From Colius striatus (lineage: Eukaryota; Chordata; Aves; Coliiformes; Coliidae), in contig NC_084774.1 of NCBI RefSeq assembly GCF_028858725.1, forward strand, positions 10,824,001 to 10,888,000: a stretch of DNA of 64,000 bases. Reading direction: 5' to 3'. A program made the translations under genes and the position numbers. The notes below the pieces were generated by a model. It saw only the letters and a list, made by a program, of their open reading frames with translations. It ran no database searches and was not told the DNA's origin. Positions 63,314 through 64,000 of the stretch are shown one piece after another. Every line of letters begins with the position of its first letter. Position 1 is the first letter of the stretch.

Positions 63314-64000
63314 GCCCCTGCAGATCCCTTTAATCCTTTAGCAACTATGTGTATTTTCTAAAGAGGTTTTCTGTCTGTCCCAGGGGTATAAAATCACAAT
63401 GGGAAAGAAGTGCTGCTTATAAACTGTGAGCAACTGCAATCTGCTTCCAGCTCTGTTGGTAACACCCTGTGGATATTTGCCTCTCAGAGATTAGAGGAAC
63501 AAAGCAAGAAGAGAGCAGCGTTCCATTATGGTGGAGCATATAATATTGTGATTATTACTCATGCCCTCCATCTAATTAATCATTTTGTGTGTTATTTGAA
63601 GGCAAACAGGGCCTTTGGTTCATTATCGCTTATACATACACAGAACTGGAGTCACTTCAGCTCTGTCAGACTTGGTTAATCCCTGCCTGGGTTTTGTACA
63701 TGTCTGAGTATCTGAATCATGTACATGGCAAATGATCTACTAATATGTTTGCTCCACCAGTTTGTTCATATGGAGCCAAATATATGAAAGCATTCAAACT
63801 CCGGAAGGTGCAGATATGGTCCTAATGGACTTGACAAAGGCACCTGATGTTAAAGGTTGTGGAAAAAAAGGGGTTGCTGATGAAATGCTTTTCTTTTTTC
63901 TTTTTCCTTTTAAAGTGATTTTGTTTGCATTTCTTTTATTATTTATATTTTACCCTGCTCAGTGTTTTGAGCTGCGAGGCAGTAACGGGGATCAGGAAAA

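Larger units (their letters stand above)
59100..64000. other. intergenic DNA to the right edge
   Basis: No supported exon. A C10 tract lies at 63304-63313 and a MEF2-like CTAAAAATAG at 62418-62427. Several open frames of 60-100 codons are present on both strands without similarity or splice support. Confidence 0.5.

Noticed and set aside
50634..64000. RBBP8NL, the expected downstream neighbour of GATA5
   Set aside because: No exon resembling its coiled-coil N-terminus was found on either strand; it probably starts beyond the right edge.

Overview
The window looks like single-copy euchromatin from a bird. It carries at least six fragments of the CR1 retrotransposon family, has compact introns, and contains one clearly recognisable gene: GATA5, the cardiac/endodermal zinc-finger transcription factor. 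GATA5 lies on the + strand, with a non-coding first exon near 38.8 kb and its last poly(A) signals near 50.6 kb. Six coding exons can be joined at consensus splice sites into an uninterrupted 393-residue protein with an N-terminal transactivation region, two CX2C-X17-CX2C zinc fingers, a basic tail and a conserved GATA5 C-terminus. I found no prokaryotic, viral or CRISPR-like system.

Layout. 1-13.7 kb: AT-rich intergenic DNA, no supported gene. 13.7-17.4 kb: an unusual patch with two isolated CpG clusters and two possible minus-strand coding exons. One has a strong Kozak ATG and an eight-alanine run; the other is a plausible terminal exon behind a splice acceptor. Their orientation, head-to-head with GATA5, matches the position of the mammalian MIR1-1 host gene, but I see no miR-1 or miR-133a hairpin here, so this is a hypothesis only. 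17.5-18.1 kb and 28.4-28.8 kb: paired CR1 fragments. 18.1-35.5 kb: otherwise gene-free. 35.5-40.3 kb: a large CpG island covering the GATA5 promoter, first exon and first coding exon. 40.1-50.6 kb: the rest of GATA5. 50.6-64 kb: intergenic DNA with two CR1 fragments, one unexplained CpG-bearing open stretch on the minus strand at 58.8-59.1 kb, and a short zinc-finger-like fossil at 61.4 kb.

Points of most interest are: a one-residue shortening of the GATA5 inter-finger linker plus an Arg-to-Lys change in the N-finger; an upstream ORF that would cross the exon 1/exon 2 junction and stop 20 bases before the GATA5 start; a triplicated 22-bp G-rich repeat in intron 1; and the possible small divergent gene upstream. 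All exon borders come from reading frames and splice consensus, without transcript data or alignment.
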